The position numbers were made by a program, and so were the translations under genes. Source: JAUVRX01 sp049664225 (GTDB taxonomy: Bacteria; Acidobacteriota; Thermoanaerobaculia; Multivoradales; JAHEKO01). From it: a stretch of DNA of 64,000 nt. The notes beneath the pieces are model-generated. The model saw only the letters and a program-made list of their open reading frames with translations, did no database searches and was not told where the DNA came from. Positions 53,279 to 62,183 of this stretch are shown one piece after another (within the stretch, counting starts at the first letter, position 1; each line of letters opens with the position of its first letter). The DNA is taken from positions 1 to 64,000 of the forward strand of contig JBATEX010000213.1 of NCBI GenBank assembly GCA_049664225.1, written 5' to 3'.

Positions 53279-53393
53279 CCCCACGGCGGCCACGGTTCAC
53301 GCCGGGGCCGCCGCCTGGGACCCACCACCCCCAGCTTTATATTTTCACAGTCGCGCAGTGGTACACTCCCGCCCACTTCCAAGGGTGAAGTCC

Positions 53394-54680
53394 ATGACGA
53401 AATCGCGCGTAGCCATCCTGAAGACCGAACCGGCGTCGGTGCTGGCCGACTACGGCGAGCTCATGCACCTGGCCGGCTACCAGGATGTGATCGCTCCCGA
53501 TGCCGACACCGCGCTCAAGGTCAATATTTCGTGGCATTTCTTCTACCCGGGCAGCTCCACCACACCATGGCAGCTCGACGGCGTGATCCGCACGATGCTG
53601 CGGGACGGATACGACCCTGCCCTGATCCACGCCTGTCACAACCGGACGGTCGTCATCGACGCCCATCTGGGTGAGCGCGAGAACAAGCATCTGCCCGTTG
53701 TCGAAGCTCATGGGCTCGACAACGTCCATCTGTACGAAGGTGAAGAGTGGATACACATTCGCGACGCCGTCGGTGATCTGGCGGACGACTTCCTCTGCCT
53801 GAACGAGGTCTACCCGAAAGGATTCCACATCCCCCGACGCTTCATCGGCGAGAACATCATCCATCTGCCGACGGTGAAGACGCATGTCTTCACGACGACC
53901 ACTGGCGCCATGAAGAACGCCTTCGGTGGCCTCCTCAACGAGAAGCGGCACTGGACCCATCCGGTGATCCACGAGACCCTGGTCGATCTCCTGATGATTC
54001 AGAAGAAGATCCATCGCGGCGTCTTCGCGGTCATGGATGGCACCTTCGCAGGCGACGGTCCCGGACCGAGGTGCATGATCCCGCACGTCAAGAACGTGAT
54101 CCTCGCGAGCTCGGACCAGGTGGCTATCGACGCAGTGGCGGCCGCCCTGATGGGTTTCGACCCCATGGAGATTCGCTTCATCCGACTGGCCCACGAGCTG
54201 GGGCTCGGCTGTGGAGACCTGCGAGAGATCGAATTGGTCGGCGACGAGTCAGCGGCGGCCGAACGCTGGAGTTTCGTCGGGCCGTTCAAGAAGATGACCT
54301 TTGCCTCGCGCATGCAGCACCAGATCTACTGGGGCCCCCTCAAGAAGCCCATCGAGTGGTCCCTGAAGACCGTGCTGGCGCCCTGGGCCTATGCCGCGAG
54401 CGTCCTGTACCACGACACCTTCTGGTATCCGTTCAAGGCCAAGAAGCAGATGGCCGAGGTCCTGGAAAGCCAGTGGGGGCGCCTGTTCCGCGATTGGGAG
54501 AACCTGCATGCCGACGACAGGGGCTTTCCCCAAGTCGGCGATGCTCCTGCCGAGCTGAAGCGCACCGGACTGGCTGCCTTCTGGACTTCCCTGGGAATCC
54601 TGGGAACCTGCCTCAAGGAGGCGCCCGAGATCGCCCAACGGCGCAGGATGTCGGCTACTTCCAAGCCCAGCAACTCCTGA
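53394..54680 (+). CDS. DUF362 family protein
   Basis: A 428-residue DUF362 protein: RVAILKTEPASVLADYGELM at the start, IIHLPTVKTHVFTTTTGAMKNAFGGLL (the conserved P-K-H segment with Lys and the GAMKN turn, residues about 160-190), MDGTFAGDGPGPR and SSDQVAIDAVAAALMGFDPMEIRFIRLA. DUF362 often carries a ferredoxin domain; none is present here. The role of the family is unknown. The last 110 residues include a hydrophobic helix (VLAPWAYAASVLYHD). The start ATG 53394 has a GGTGAAG site. A TACACT hexamer lies at 53362-53367. Confidence 0.85.
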   Translation: MTKSRVAILKTEPASVLADYGELMHLAGYQDVIAPDADTALKVNISWHFFYPGSSTTPWQLDGVIRTMLRDGYDPALIHACHNRTVVIDAHLGERENKHLPVVEAHGLDNVHLYEGEEWIHIRDAVGDLADDFLCLNEVYPKGFHIPRRFIGENIIHLPTVKTHVFTTTTGAMKNAFGGLLNEKRHWTHPVIHETLVDLLMIQKKIHRGVFAVMDGTFAGDGPGPRCMIPHVKNVILASSDQVAIDAVAAALMGFDPMEIRFIRLAHELGLGCGDLREIELVGDESAAAERWSFVGPFKKMTFASRMQHQIYWGPLKKPIEWSLKTVLAPWAYAASVLYHDTFWYPFKAKKQMAEVLESQWGRLFRDWENLHADDRGFPQVGDAPAELKRTGLAAFWTSLGILGTCLKEAPEIAQRRRMSATSKPSNS

Positions 54681-54694
54681 GAGGAAAATCGCTC

Positions 54695-55162
54695 ATGCTC
54701 TCAAAACTCGTCTCCCTCGCAGTGGTCATGGCCATCATCTACTTCGCTCTTACCCGCGGCCTGCCCTGGATTCGAGAGCAGGTTGCGCCGACCGCCCGCA
54801 GCTATCAAGCTACGGACGGTGACACGTCCGATCCCGCCTGGTCCTGTATCGAGAGCGTCGCCCAAGCCAACGACAGCCTGGGCCAACTGGTACGGAAATT
54901 CAGCACCGGACCGACCGATGTGGATGAGTGGTCCACCGCCAGCTGGGATGTCGAGGCCGAGATTCGTGACGCCGAGATGACATGCTCCTGTCCTGGCGAA
55001 GCCTGCAGCAAAGCGGCCGAGGCCGCCAGTGAGTTGCACACGATGTTCTCGCAATTCGATGCCACGGCCCGGGGCACCGCCACTACCTACAGCAACCCAG
55101 CTCGCAACCAGGAACGGGTCTTCAACCTCCTCGACGAGGCCCGATCCCTGGCCGGCTTCTGA
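54695..55162 (+). CDS. Membrane-anchored small protein, unknown
   Basis: A 155-residue protein: an N-terminal membrane anchor (LVSLAVVMAIIYFALTRGLPW) and a soluble, probably periplasmic, helical part with four cysteines (WSCIES, TCSCPG, ACSKA), which may form disulfides. AGAGGA lies about nine bases before the ATG. It starts 14 bases after the DUF362 stop, so both are likely in one transcript. No family is recognised. Confidence 0.6.
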   Translation: MLSKLVSLAVVMAIIYFALTRGLPWIREQVAPTARSYQATDGDTSDPAWSCIESVAQANDSLGQLVRKFSTGPTDVDEWSTASWDVEAEIRDAEMTCSCPGEACSKAAEAASELHTMFSQFDATARGTATTYSNPARNQERVFNLLDEARSLAGF

Positions 55163-55182
55163 CTCAGCACACTCTTCCCCCC

Positions 55183-55208
55183 GCCGCAGTGGAGAAACTA
55201 ACTGCGGC
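55183..55208. promoter_or_regulatory. Hairpin upstream of small protein B
   Basis: GCCGCAGT-N10-ACTGCGGC, an 8-bp perfect stem between the membrane-anchored gene and small protein B. No T-run follows, so it is a processing or regulatory element rather than a clear terminator. Confidence 0.35.
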
Positions 55209-55266
55209 CACCTACCGATTACGCGAGGATGGTCGCAGCCGGACGTGAACTACCGCGGACTTACCG

Positions 55267-55527
55267 ATGTCACTACAGCTACCTGGAATTGACAGCGCCC
55301 TCCAAGCCGCACCCGAGGGTAGGCCAGTGATCGACACCCTGGCCGAATTTCTCCTCTTCCTCGCCATCCGGCACGAGGCCCTGAGCCCCATGGAGGCTCA
55401 GAAGTTGGCCTTGTGGGATCTGACAACGATCGCGGAGTTTCTCGCCCTTCGACTGCAAAGTGAAGGTCTTCTGACCCCCGACCAGTGCGAGAGCGTTCTG
55501 GGGCACGCGGAAGACCACACCCACTAA
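55267..55527 (+). CDS. Small conserved protein B (WDL-TIAE motif), paralog of A
   Basis: An 86-residue protein. Residues about 48-70 read ALWDLTTIAEFLALRLQSEGLL, matching small protein A (53015-53278), and the segment before it (EFLLFLAIRHEALSPMEAQKL) aligns to A's (DALLQLAVRDSAISQDEATEL). Both end in His/Asp-rich tails. The pair flanks the DUF362 and membrane-anchored genes, so the four may act together. No ribosome binding site is strong. Function is unknown. Confidence 0.7.
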   Translation: MSLQLPGIDSALQAAPEGRPVIDTLAEFLLFLAIRHEALSPMEAQKLALWDLTTIAEFLALRLQSEGLLTPDQCESVLGHAEDHTH

Positions 55528-55539
55528 CAAACCGACGAA

Positions 55540-55612
55540 TTGAGGTCCTGGGGACTTGAGGTCTCGAGGTCTCGAGGGCTTGGGGCTTGGGTCCTGGGGC
55601 CTGGGGCCACAA
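55540..55612. repeat. G-rich array, copy 4
   Basis: GAGGTCTCGAGGTCTCGAGGGCTTGGGGCTTGGG-type units between the convergent small protein B and polX. Degenerate compared with copy 2. Confidence 0.6.
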
Positions 55613-55633
55613 CCGCAAGTTGGGTAGCCGGAC

Positions 55634-57391
55634 CTAGGCCGTAAGGAATCGCAAGAACTCGTCTAGCGGTAGGGTGTTCACCACATCCGACTTCGATAGC
55701 CAGGCTCGCCTGGCCTGCTCGACGCCGTAATGCATGAGGTCGAGATCCCGAACCCGATGGGCATCGGTGCTGATGGCGACCTTCAGGCCCATCTCGCGAG
55801 CCAACATGAGGTGGGTATCTTTGAGATCCAGTCGTTCCGGATGAGCGTTGAGCTCCACCACCACACCATTGTCCTTGGCACATTGCAGCACCTCGTCGAG
55901 CTGAAGCTCGAACGGCGGGCGTCGGTTGATCAGCCGCCCGGTCGGGTGGGCGAGGATGTCGACCTGTGGGTGCTGGAGGGCCGCCAGGACCCGCGCCGTC
56001 TGCTCGGCCACAGGCAGATCGAAGCGGGAGTGGACGGAGATGACCACCAGATCGAGCTCCTCCAACACATCGTCGTCCTGGTCCAGAGTTCCGTCGGCCA
56101 GGATGTCGACCTCCTGACTCCTCAGGATGCGGATCTCGGGGTGCCGCGCCTGAACCTCTTCGATCTCCTCCCACTGTTCGCGGATGCGCTTAGCGTCGAG
56201 ACCGCCGGTCATGGCCAGGGCCTTGCTGTGATCGGTCAGGGCCATGTACTCGTAGCCACGAGCTGCACAGGCCGCCACCATCTCCTCGATGCTGTCTTTG
56301 CCATCCGACCAGGTGGAGTGCATCTGCAAATCGCCCTTCATGTCGGCCAGCTCTACCAGCACCGGAAGATCGCCCTTCGCTGCCGCCTCCACTTCGCCGC
56401 GGTCCTCCCGCAACTCCGGCGCGATCCAGGGCAGCTCCACAGTGGCGTAGACGTCTTCCTCGGTGCGACCGGCCACCTGCTCGCCCGCCCACGGATCCCT
56501 TTCCCCCGACACTTCCTCCTCATCGCCTTCCTCTTCGAAGACGCCGTACTCCGAGAGTCTCAACCCCCGCTCGATGGCCCGCTTGCGCAGCTTGATGTTG
56601 TGCTCCTTGGAGCCGGTGAAGTAGACCAGGGCCGCCCCATAGCTCGGTTCGGTGAGGATCCGCAGGTCGACCTCGAGCCCGGATTGCAGGGAGACCCTGC
56701 CCCGCGTGCTGCCCGACATCTGCACCTGCGTGACCTTCGGGTACGAGGTGAATCGCTCCATCACCGCCTCGGCATCATTGGCGATGGCCAGTAGATCGAT
56801 GTCGCCGACGGTCTCCACCCGGCGACGGTAGCTACCCGCAACTTCGAGGCGCTCGACTCCGGGGCTCTCCTGCAGATACTCGAGCAAGGGGCTCACCAGC
56901 AGATCGGCCTCCACCAGCTTGAAGCGACTCCGGTGCTGTCGGAACTGTTCGATGCCGGTCAGGATCTTCTGTTGGCTCTTTGCCCCAAAGCCATCCAATG
57001 CCGCCACTTCTCCCGCCTCGGCTCGCTGCTCGAGCTCGTCCACGGTCTCGATGCCGAGCTCCTTCCACAGCTTCTTGGCCTTCTTCGGGCCTACGCCGGG
57101 TAGCTCGATGACGTCGATGAGTGATCGGGGAATCTTCTCGGCCAGCTCGTCGAGAGCCGAAAGCCCACCCGTTTCGATCAGCTCGTGGATGTGCCTGGCC
57201 ATCTCCTTGCCGATGCCGGGCAGCTCCGTCAGATCGCTCTCCTCCTCCACCAGCTTGCGCATCGGCTTGGCATGGCCATCCACGAGACGGGCGGCATTTC
57301 GATAGGCCCGCACCCGGAACGGGTTGGCCTCCTGGATCTCCAGCAGATCGGCCATCTGCGAGAGGACCTTGGCGATTTCGAGATTCTCCAT
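55634..57391 (-). CDS. polX: DNA polymerase/3'-5' exonuclease PolX
   Basis: A 585-residue bacterial PolX. The N-terminal helix-hairpin-helix region (about 1-100, LPGIGKEMARHIHEL, LPGVGPKKAKKLW) is followed by the polymerase core (VETVGDIDLLA carries the GDxD catalytic pair; SGSTRGRVSLQSGLEVDLRI the third). The C-terminal PHP exonuclease domain (about 335-580) shows LQMHSTWSDGKDS, LTDHSKAL, VHSRFD, LAHPTGRLINRRPP and ISTDAH metal ligands. PolX acts in base excision repair. The start ATG 57391 is six bases after AGGAGG; the ATG two codons earlier overlaps it. It is divergent from the membrane protein gene. Confidence 0.95.
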   Translation of the reverse strand: MENLEIAKVLSQMADLLEIQEANPFRVRAYRNAARLVDGHAKPMRKLVEEESDLTELPGIGKEMARHIHELIETGGLSALDELAEKIPRSLIDVIELPGVGPKKAKKLWKELGIETVDELEQRAEAGEVAALDGFGAKSQQKILTGIEQFRQHRSRFKLVEADLLVSPLLEYLQESPGVERLEVAGSYRRRVETVGDIDLLAIANDAEAVMERFTSYPKVTQVQMSGSTRGRVSLQSGLEVDLRILTEPSYGAALVYFTGSKEHNIKLRKRAIERGLRLSEYGVFEEEGDEEEVSGERDPWAGEQVAGRTEEDVYATVELPWIAPELREDRGEVEAAAKGDLPVLVELADMKGDLQMHSTWSDGKDSIEEMVAACAARGYEYMALTDHSKALAMTGGLDAKRIREQWEEIEEVQARHPEIRILRSQEVDILADGTLDQDDDVLEELDLVVISVHSRFDLPVAEQTARVLAALQHPQVDILAHPTGRLINRRPPFELQLDEVLQCAKDNGVVVELNAHPERLDLKDTHLMLAREMGLKVAISTDAHRVRDLDLMHYGVEQARRAWLSKSDVVNTLPLDEFLRFLTA

Positions 57392-57451
57392 CGGCATCCT
57401 CCTCCCCGATTCTAGTCCCTGGCTTCGGCCGAGCGGCGATAGCGGCGCTGA

Positions 57452-57457
57452 TACAGT
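57452..57457 (+). promoter_or_regulatory. -10-like TACAGT at the membrane-protein GTG
   Basis: It ends six bases before the GTG at 57464, which would make that G the +1. Leaderless candidate. Confidence 0.4.
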
Positions 57458-57463
57458 ACGCGA

Positions 57464-58855
57464 GTGCGAAACGACCGCCTCTTCTGGCTCGTTGTCGTGC
57501 TCGGGGCCCTCTTCTCGATCCTGATGCTCGTCCGCAGCCAGGTGGCGGGCGACCAGCTAAATATGCTGGCCCGTGGGTGGTTCCTGATCACTTCAGGCGA
57601 CTGGATTCCCTTCGGGCTACCCACCTCCGCAGGTGGCAAGGCGCCTGGTGGGCTCACAGCCCTCGTCACCGGTCTGCCACTGCTTGTCTGGCGCCACCAT
57701 CGCGCCCCCACCCTACTGATACTCGGTCTGCAGATCGTCGCCTTTTGGGTACTCGATCGTCTCGTATCCAGGGTCACTGGGCAAAGTGGGCGGCTGCTCT
57801 TCGCGATCCTGTACTGGCTGAGCCCCTGGCGGCTCTACCACTCGACCTTCCTTTGGAACCCGAACTACATGCTCTTCTTCGGAGCGCTGCACTTCTGGAG
57901 CGTGTATCGGCAGCGGCACCAGGCACGACTTTGGCTCAGCTTCCTGCTCGTGCTGGCCATCGGCCTGCCGGCCCAGCTTCACGCCTCGGCCATCCTGCTG
58001 GCGCCGATCTCGGTCGTCCTGTGGTGGCGGGGCTATTTCAAGATCCACCTAAAGGGTGCGGCACTGGGAGTCGTCGTCGTTGCGGCTTCGCTCACGCCCT
58101 GGCTTCTCGCGATCCTGCAAGACCCTTCGCTCCTGCCGACAGGCGAGGGTCTTCTGGCCTCCGGACTTCGCCCCTTGAGCTACCTGACCCGGGGCCTCGG
58201 GTACTGGCTACGTCTCGATTCTCTGGCGGTGAGTGATTCCATGTACTGCCTCGACTTCACCGCCCTCGTGGGACCCAAGGCTGGTCAGGCCATGGCGCCG
58301 ATTCTGCCAACTTTCTGGTGGACCCTGGGGCTCCTCACCGTCCCGGTCGCGATCTGGGCCAATCTTCGTCTATGGCGCCACTCCAAAGGTTGGTGGCGGG
58401 CCAGCAATCCGCAAGCCTCGGACCGAACCTGGCTGAAGGGGGTCGTAAGATGGTCCTTCCTCGTCACCCTGCTGGCCTGCTTCTTATCACCCACCACGAC
58501 CATGAGCTGGCAGATCGTGGTGCTGCTCCATTTGGCGGTGATGCCCTCGGTCCTGGCTGGAGCAGTGCTGCTTAGGGGCCCGAAGCGGCCCCTTGCTCTC
58601 AGGGGCGCCGCCCTCTACTTGGGCCTGACCTGCGCGCTTCTCATCGCCATGTCCTTTGGCAGCCCGATGTACCGCTGTGGCGGATACCGGTGTGAAGCGA
58701 TGAACGTGACCCATCCGATTCTCCGCTCCCATCACCCCATGCTCGAGGAGCTCGGCATTCAGGCGACCTGTTCGTTCGAGATCGACCAACCGGGAGGTTG
58801 GTGGCCCGATGTGCTGCCCGAGGCCGAGCCGGGCTCATCTGCAGTCAGGCAGTAG
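57464..58855 (+). CDS. Polytopic membrane protein, GT-C glycosyltransferase-like
   Basis: A 463-residue protein with about nine to ten hydrophobic helices. An early loop (SQVAGDQLNMLARGWFLITSGDWIPFGLP) has the aspartate after the first helix that is typical of GT-C-fold glycosyltransferases (PMT/ArnT-like), and SPWRLYHSTFLWNPNYMLFFGAL resembles their second conserved region. Sequence identity to a named family cannot be judged. A cysteine-rich loop (MYRCGGYRCEAMN) precedes a soluble tail. The GTG start at 57464 has no ribosome binding site. It overlaps ligA's end by 11 bases. Confidence 0.6.
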   Translation: MRNDRLFWLVVVLGALFSILMLVRSQVAGDQLNMLARGWFLITSGDWIPFGLPTSAGGKAPGGLTALVTGLPLLVWRHHRAPTLLILGLQIVAFWVLDRLVSRVTGQSGRLLFAILYWLSPWRLYHSTFLWNPNYMLFFGALHFWSVYRQRHQARLWLSFLLVLAIGLPAQLHASAILLAPISVVLWWRGYFKIHLKGAALGVVVVAASLTPWLLAILQDPSLLPTGEGLLASGLRPLSYLTRGLGYWLRLDSLAVSDSMYCLDFTALVGPKAGQAMAPILPTFWWTLGLLTVPVAIWANLRLWRHSKGWWRASNPQASDRTWLKGVVRWSFLVTLLACFLSPTTTMSWQIVVLLHLAVMPSVLAGAVLLRGPKRPLALRGAALYLGLTCALLIAMSFGSPMYRCGGYRCEAMNVTHPILRSHHPMLEELGIQATCSFEIDQPGGWWPDVLPEAEPGSSAVRQ

Positions 58856-60869
58856 CACCACTGGCCCGCAACAGCTCCAGAAAGGCCGTCTCGTCGAGGA
58901 TCTGGAGCCCCAGCTCTTCGGCCTTCTCCAGCTTCGATCCGGGATCCTCTCCAGCGACCACGTAGTCGGTCTTCGAGGAAACAGCGGCAGTCACCTTGGC
59001 CCCCAACGACTCCAGCAGCTCTTTGGCTTCGCCGCGCGAGAGTCGTTCCAGACCACCGGTCAGGACGAATCGAAGCCCTTCCAGGTCGGTCGAGATCTCC
59101 TCATCGGCAGGTTCGAGCAGCTCTACACGGCCTTCAAGTAAGCGATCCAACACCTGCTCGTTGTGCGGCTCGACGAAAAACCCGACGATCTGCTCCGCCA
59201 TCCTGGGCCCGACGCCGTCGACCTCCTGCAGCACTTCTTCATCGGCTTCTCGGAGCGCCTCGATGGATCGGAAGTGACGCGCCAGCTGACGAGCCACGGC
59301 TGCGCCGACCTCTGGAATCCCGAGCCCGGTCAGGAAACGAGCCAGGTCGGTACGCGAGGCGCTTCGAATGCCGGCGACGAGATTGGTCGCCGACTTCTCC
59401 GCGAAGCCTTCCAACTCCTGCAGCTGCTCCGCCTTCAAATCGAACAGGTCGGGAAGCTGTCGCACCAGCCCCCTGTCCACCAATAGCCTTGCCGTCTCAT
59501 CGCCCAGACCCTCGATATCCAGCGCCTGGCGCGACCCGAGATGCAGCAGTCTCCCGGCGAGCTGCGCGGGACACTCGAAACTGTTCGGGCAGACGCTGAA
59601 CGGGCCTCGATCGATGAGAGGGGTCCCGCAAGAAGGGCAGTCGTCAGGCATCTGGAACCGTGGGGTTCGCTTTCGCCCGGGCTCCTCGATCCGTTCCACC
59701 ACCTGTGGAATCACATCTCCGGCCCGCTGCACCCGCACGCGATCACCTTCCCGGATATCCTTGCGCGTCACTTCTTGACGGTTGTGAAGCGTCGCCCTGC
59801 TGACCGTCACACCGCCGATCTCGACCGGCCGCATCATGGCCACCGGTGTGACGACACCCGTGCGGCCGACGCTGGCCAGGATCTTCAGCACGCGGGTGAC
59901 CTCCTTGCGCGGTGGAAACTTGAAGGCGAAGGCCCAGCGGGGGTGGCGGGCCGTCGTTCCCAGGCTCTGTCTCATCCCGAGGTCGTTCAGCTTGATGACG
60001 ACCCCGTCGATCTCGTAACCGATGTCGTCGCGTCGATCCAGTAGATCCGCGTGATACTCCAGGAGACCCTCGACGGAAGAAAGGAGCCGAGGCAGGTCGT
60101 TGACCCGCAGGCCCCATTGGCGCAGAGTCTCCAGCACCTCCCACTGCGTTTCGAGCTCCAGGCCCTCGGCGGCGAGAATGTCGTAGACGAAGATATCCAG
60201 GGGTCGTGACGAGGTGATCCTGGGATCCAGCTGACGCAGGGCGCCAGCTGCAGCGTTGCGGGGATTGGCGAACGGCTCTCGACCCGCCTCCATGAGTCGC
60301 TCGTTGAGCTGCTCGAAAGCCTCGAGCTGCATGATGACTTCGCCGCGAATCGAGAGAAAGGGCGGCGCCGTTACCTCGTCTGCCCGCAGGCGCAGCGGCA
60401 CCGCGGCGATGGTCTTGACGTTGGCCAGGATTCCTTCGCCTCGTCTGCCGTCACCTCGGGTGGCCGCCCGGGTCAGCAGGCCTCCCTCGTAGACCAGCTC
60501 GACGGAAGCACCGTCCAGTTTGGGCTCGGCCACGTACTCGACCTGCGTCCCCTCGGTTGCGGCCTTCTGCAGCCTCTCGTCGAAGCGCCGCACCACCTCC
60601 GGGTCGACGTCGGAGTCCAGGCTGAGCATGGGTGCGGCGTGCTTCACGGCCTCGAATGCGGGCAGGGGCTCACCCGCCACCCGCTGGGTAGGCGAGTCCT
60701 CTGCGAGCAGCTGAGGATGCTCGTCCTCGAGCCGACTCAGCTCGCGAAACAGCTGGTCGTAAGCTTCATCCGAGATCTCTGGCGAGTCCCTGACGTAGTA
60801 GAGGAAGTCGTGCCGGCGGATCGCCTCGCGGAGCTCCTCGACTCGCTTTGTCGCCTGTCTCTTATTCAT
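58845..60869 (-). CDS. ligA: NAD-dependent DNA ligase
   Basis: A 674-residue LigA. The Ia domain (YYVRDSPEISDEAYDQLFREL) binds NMN; the adenylation motif AEPKLDGASVELVYEGG (active lysine near residue 115) follows. Then come the OB fold (VQRAGDVIPQVVERI), a zinc finger (CPSCG, CPNSFECPAQ), HhH repeats and a C-terminal BRCT domain (LRFVLTGGLERLSRGEAKELLESLG). Essential for joining Okazaki fragments. ATG 60869 is chosen over an in-frame GTG two codons upstream. TACAAT lies at 60898-60903, 28 bases upstream; the matching -35 would fall in the G-rich repeat. Confidence 0.97.
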   Translation of the reverse strand: MNKRQATKRVEELREAIRRHDFLYYVRDSPEISDEAYDQLFRELSRLEDEHPQLLAEDSPTQRVAGEPLPAFEAVKHAAPMLSLDSDVDPEVVRRFDERLQKAATEGTQVEYVAEPKLDGASVELVYEGGLLTRAATRGDGRRGEGILANVKTIAAVPLRLRADEVTAPPFLSIRGEVIMQLEAFEQLNERLMEAGREPFANPRNAAAGALRQLDPRITSSRPLDIFVYDILAAEGLELETQWEVLETLRQWGLRVNDLPRLLSSVEGLLEYHADLLDRRDDIGYEIDGVVIKLNDLGMRQSLGTTARHPRWAFAFKFPPRKEVTRVLKILASVGRTGVVTPVAMMRPVEIGGVTVSRATLHNRQEVTRKDIREGDRVRVQRAGDVIPQVVERIEEPGRKRTPRFQMPDDCPSCGTPLIDRGPFSVCPNSFECPAQLAGRLLHLGSRQALDIEGLGDETARLLVDRGLVRQLPDLFDLKAEQLQELEGFAEKSATNLVAGIRSASRTDLARFLTGLGIPEVGAAVARQLARHFRSIEALREADEEVLQEVDGVGPRMAEQIVGFFVEPHNEQVLDRLLEGRVELLEPADEEISTDLEGLRFVLTGGLERLSRGEAKELLESLGAKVTAAVSSKTDYVVAGEDPGSKLEKAEELGLQILDETAFLELLRASGATA

Positions 60870-60912
60870 GACCACTTTCGCCGCACGGCTCGAGTGAATT
60901 GTATCGGTACCA

Positions 60913-60953
60913 CGGGCTTAGGGGGCTTAGGGGCTTGGGGGCTTGGGGGCTTA
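60913..60953. repeat. G-rich TTAGGGG array, copy 5
   Basis: GGGCTTAGGGGGCTTAGGGG followed by GCTTGGGG units in the 264-base gap between the MamK-like gene end and ligA. A C-rich tract with CCCTTACGCCCTTACGCCC lies at 61085-61124 in the same gap, in the opposite sense. Confidence 0.75.
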
Positions 60954-61133
60954 CTTGGCTCGAGGTGGCGGCGAGGCCTTGACTAGGTGGAGCCGCTGGT
61001 GGCTCTTCCGTCCCCATGCTCTTACACCCTTGCTCCGTGTGCGCGGTGGGGCGAGCCGGCAATCCTTGTCGTAACCCAGGATCCCCTAGGCCCCTGCGCC
61101 CTTACGCCCTTACGCCCTGGGTGGGTGGGGGAT

Positions 61134-62180
61134 TCACGCTGCCAGCTTGTCCCATTCGGAGGGAGGCGCGTCCATGGCCAGGGCCAGACCTCCGTCGGCC
61201 CCCACATGTAGGGGATCGGCCACTACGCGGACTCGCCCGCCACCGACGTCCTCGAGGCCCTGCTGCAAGGCCATCCCGAAACCACGAATCAGACCACTGC
61301 CGCCGGAGAGGATCACGTTGTTGCGCACCCTATCCTGATACTCGGGCTGCACGCGTGAGATCAGATCCAACATGGTCTCCTTGACGGATGGGAGCAGACT
61401 CTCGCAGGCCGCCCGCATCGGCTCCGTGGCATCGAACTCGGTAGGCCGTCCCTGGACTGGAGCGACGACCCAGACCTTCTCAGTCGGCTCGCCCATGAAA
61501 CTGTGCTTCTCCTTCCACTCCCGCGCCATGTGGAGCGAGATCTTGGCGTCCGGGTACTTGGAAGTGATCAGCCGGTGAAGCTGCTCGTCCACATGATCAC
61601 CGGCGATGGGCAGCGTTCGCTGGTCCTCTTCCAATGGGTACCTGCCGTGCATGACGCAGAAGTCGGCGGTGCCGGCCCCAATATCGATGATCAGGGAATT
61701 GACCAATGATTCCAGAGCGTAGGCCACGGCAAACGGCTCGGAGACGATCATCAGCGAATCCACGATGCCCTTCAGCGCGCTCCGCAGCTGCTGCTTGTTG
61801 ACCCTCAATGCCTCGGCCGGTACACCGACCACCGCCTGGACAGTCATGCTGTCGCGATCGGCTCCCGCGAGAGCCAGCGACACCAGGTGCTTGAGCAGCT
61901 CGCGCACGGCGTGAATGTCCTTGTCCGACCCCTCCTTGATCAGACCCCGTTCCAAGGGCCGATGGAGATCCAGCATCAGACGATTGTCGAGGGCCTCCCT
62001 GCCCACCAGCACATCTCTCCTCAGGACTTTTCGGGCGACCATGTCCAGCGGCCACCCGACGTAGCTCTCGACAGCCTGGCGCACCCCGTTCGAAGCCGAC
62101 ACCGAGCTCCTGGAAGTACCCAAGTCGACTCCCAGATTGAGCACGCTGTCGTTCCCCTGCTGCGGTGTGACTTCGGACAT
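61134..62180 (-). CDS. MamK-like bacterial actin
   Basis: A 348-residue actin-fold ATPase. Phosphate-1 loop LGVDLGTSRSSVS, phosphate-2 IIDIGAGTADFCVM, and adenosine loop VILSGGSGLIRG are in the expected order. Sequence along its whole length resembles the magnetosome-organising actin MamK rather than MreB: GWPLDMVARKVLRRDVLVG, DLHRPLERGLI, VVGVPAEAL, EDQRTLPIAGDHVDEQLHRLI, FMGEPTEKVWVV, then TEPMRAACESLLP. MamK forms filaments that position magnetosomes; MamK-like proteins also occur in non-magnetotactic bacteria with unknown roles. It starts three bases after the amidase stop. No other mam gene is in the window. Confidence 0.8.
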   Translation of the reverse strand: MSEVTPQQGNDSVLNLGVDLGTSRSSVSASNGVRQAVESYVGWPLDMVARKVLRRDVLVGREALDNRLMLDLHRPLERGLIKEGSDKDIHAVRELLKHLVSLALAGADRDSMTVQAVVGVPAEALRVNKQQLRSALKGIVDSLMIVSEPFAVAYALESLVNSLIIDIGAGTADFCVMHGRYPLEEDQRTLPIAGDHVDEQLHRLITSKYPDAKISLHMAREWKEKHSFMGEPTEKVWVVAPVQGRPTEFDATEPMRAACESLLPSVKETMLDLISRVQPEYQDRVRNNVILSGGSGLIRGFGMALQQGLEDVGGGRVRVVADPLHVGADGGLALAMDAPPSEWDKLAA

Positions 62181-62183
62181 CGA

